Source of the DNA: UBA1672 sp050633325
GTDB taxonomy: Bacteria; Pseudomonadota; Alphaproteobacteria; Micavibrionales; Micavibrionaceae
Length of the DNA: 64,000 nucleotides
Direction of reading: 5' to 3'
Assembly (NCBI GenBank): GCA_050633325.1
Contig: JBOEGH010000004.1
Coordinates: 218,139 to 282,138 of the forward strand
Part shown: positions 63,865 to 64,000 of the stretch, piece by piece
How the letters are laid out: each line of letters starts with the position of its first letter
How positions within the stretch are numbered: the first letter of the stretch is position 1
Made by a program: the position numbers and the translations under genes
The notes under the pieces: model-generated
What the model was told of the DNA's origin: nothing
Databases searched by the model: none
The model's input: only the letters and a program-made list of their open reading frames with translations

Positions 63865-64000
63865 AACTATTGTTTGAAGATTAGCTCATATACTTTATCC
63901 GTATCATTCTTAGAATGATTAATAGTTTTGCATATGTTTTGATTATATGTATTTAGAAATTTTTATATTTCGTGAAGAAAAATGGCTCCCCAGGAAGGAT

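Noticed and set aside
63865..64000. Possible 3' end of a minus-strand gene running off the window
   Set aside because: Short open stretches exist in two frames, but none has a recognisable end or codon pattern; too little sequence to support a call.
1..64000. CRISPR arrays and insertion sequences
   Set aside because: No regularly spaced repeats, no transposase motifs and no terminal inverted repeats of IS type were seen.

Overview
The window looks like a chromosomal segment of an AT-rich Alphaproteobacterium. The basis is gene content and gene order: a ftsE-ftsX-ydcF-plsC run with a divergent zinc-ribbon gene, tlpA / small lipoprotein / lysA / DUF4175, lysC-RodZ-like-prfA-prmC-DUF4167-clpB, DUF3126, and a class II DAHP synthase. 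It is a Gram-negative cell (lipid A and Kdo genes, lipoproteins, parvulin) with aerobic metabolism (ETF, ubiquinone, HIG1 protein) and chemotaxis. A Micavibrio-like or related deep alphaproteobacterial lineage is possible, but that is only an impression.

Layout. 0-5.4 kb: parvulin isomerase, MutT, methyltransferase, MetA, chorismate mutase, TyrA. 5.5-15.8 kb: DUF599, then a leftward envelope and division block (ftsE, ftsX, ydcF, a PlsC-DUF2125 fusion), DUF4175, lysA. 15.9-21.3 kb: TlpA redoxin, pentapeptide protein, etfBA, HIG1 protein, ubiG. 21.4-32.6 kb: lysC, RodZ-like protein, prfA, prmC, DUF4167, clpB, Mur ligase, M17 peptidase. 32.8-35.2 kb: two unrecognised genes. 35.3-42 kb: a CAU tRNA, rpsD with a structured leader, TrmJ-like, gltX, nadE, aroG-II. 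42-46.4 kb: PDE-like HD protein and the lpxL-like/lpxK/waaA operon. 46.4-53.5 kb: paired Cys-containing exported proteins, ornithine-lipid-type acyltransferases, a protein tyrosine phosphatase, a large orphan protein. 53.6-56.2 kb: tRNA-Arg and a retron locus. 56.2-64 kb: split PAS/MCP aerotaxis pair, PTS enzyme I-like protein, and a translationally coupled DUF2269 / DCC-DUF4166 / saccharopine-dehydrogenase-like operon.

The most notable locus is the retron next to tRNA-Arg. A perfect 16-bp inverted repeat (55185-55200 and 55335-55350) bounds a 166-nt segment with msr-like and msd-like hairpins. It lies directly upstream of a leftward retron-type reverse transcriptase. That ORF is split by a single in-frame TAA: a 54-codon N-terminal piece (54988-55152) is in the same frame as the 367-codon catalytic piece (53836-54939), with 16 start-less codons between them. 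This is either a nonsense-inactivated RT, a read-through RT, or an RT re-initiated at an internal ATG. The other notable points are a 146-bp antisense overlap of two protein-coding 3' ends, the PlsC-DUF2125 fusion, a class I PDE-like signature in a bacterial HD protein, and two large orphan proteins.
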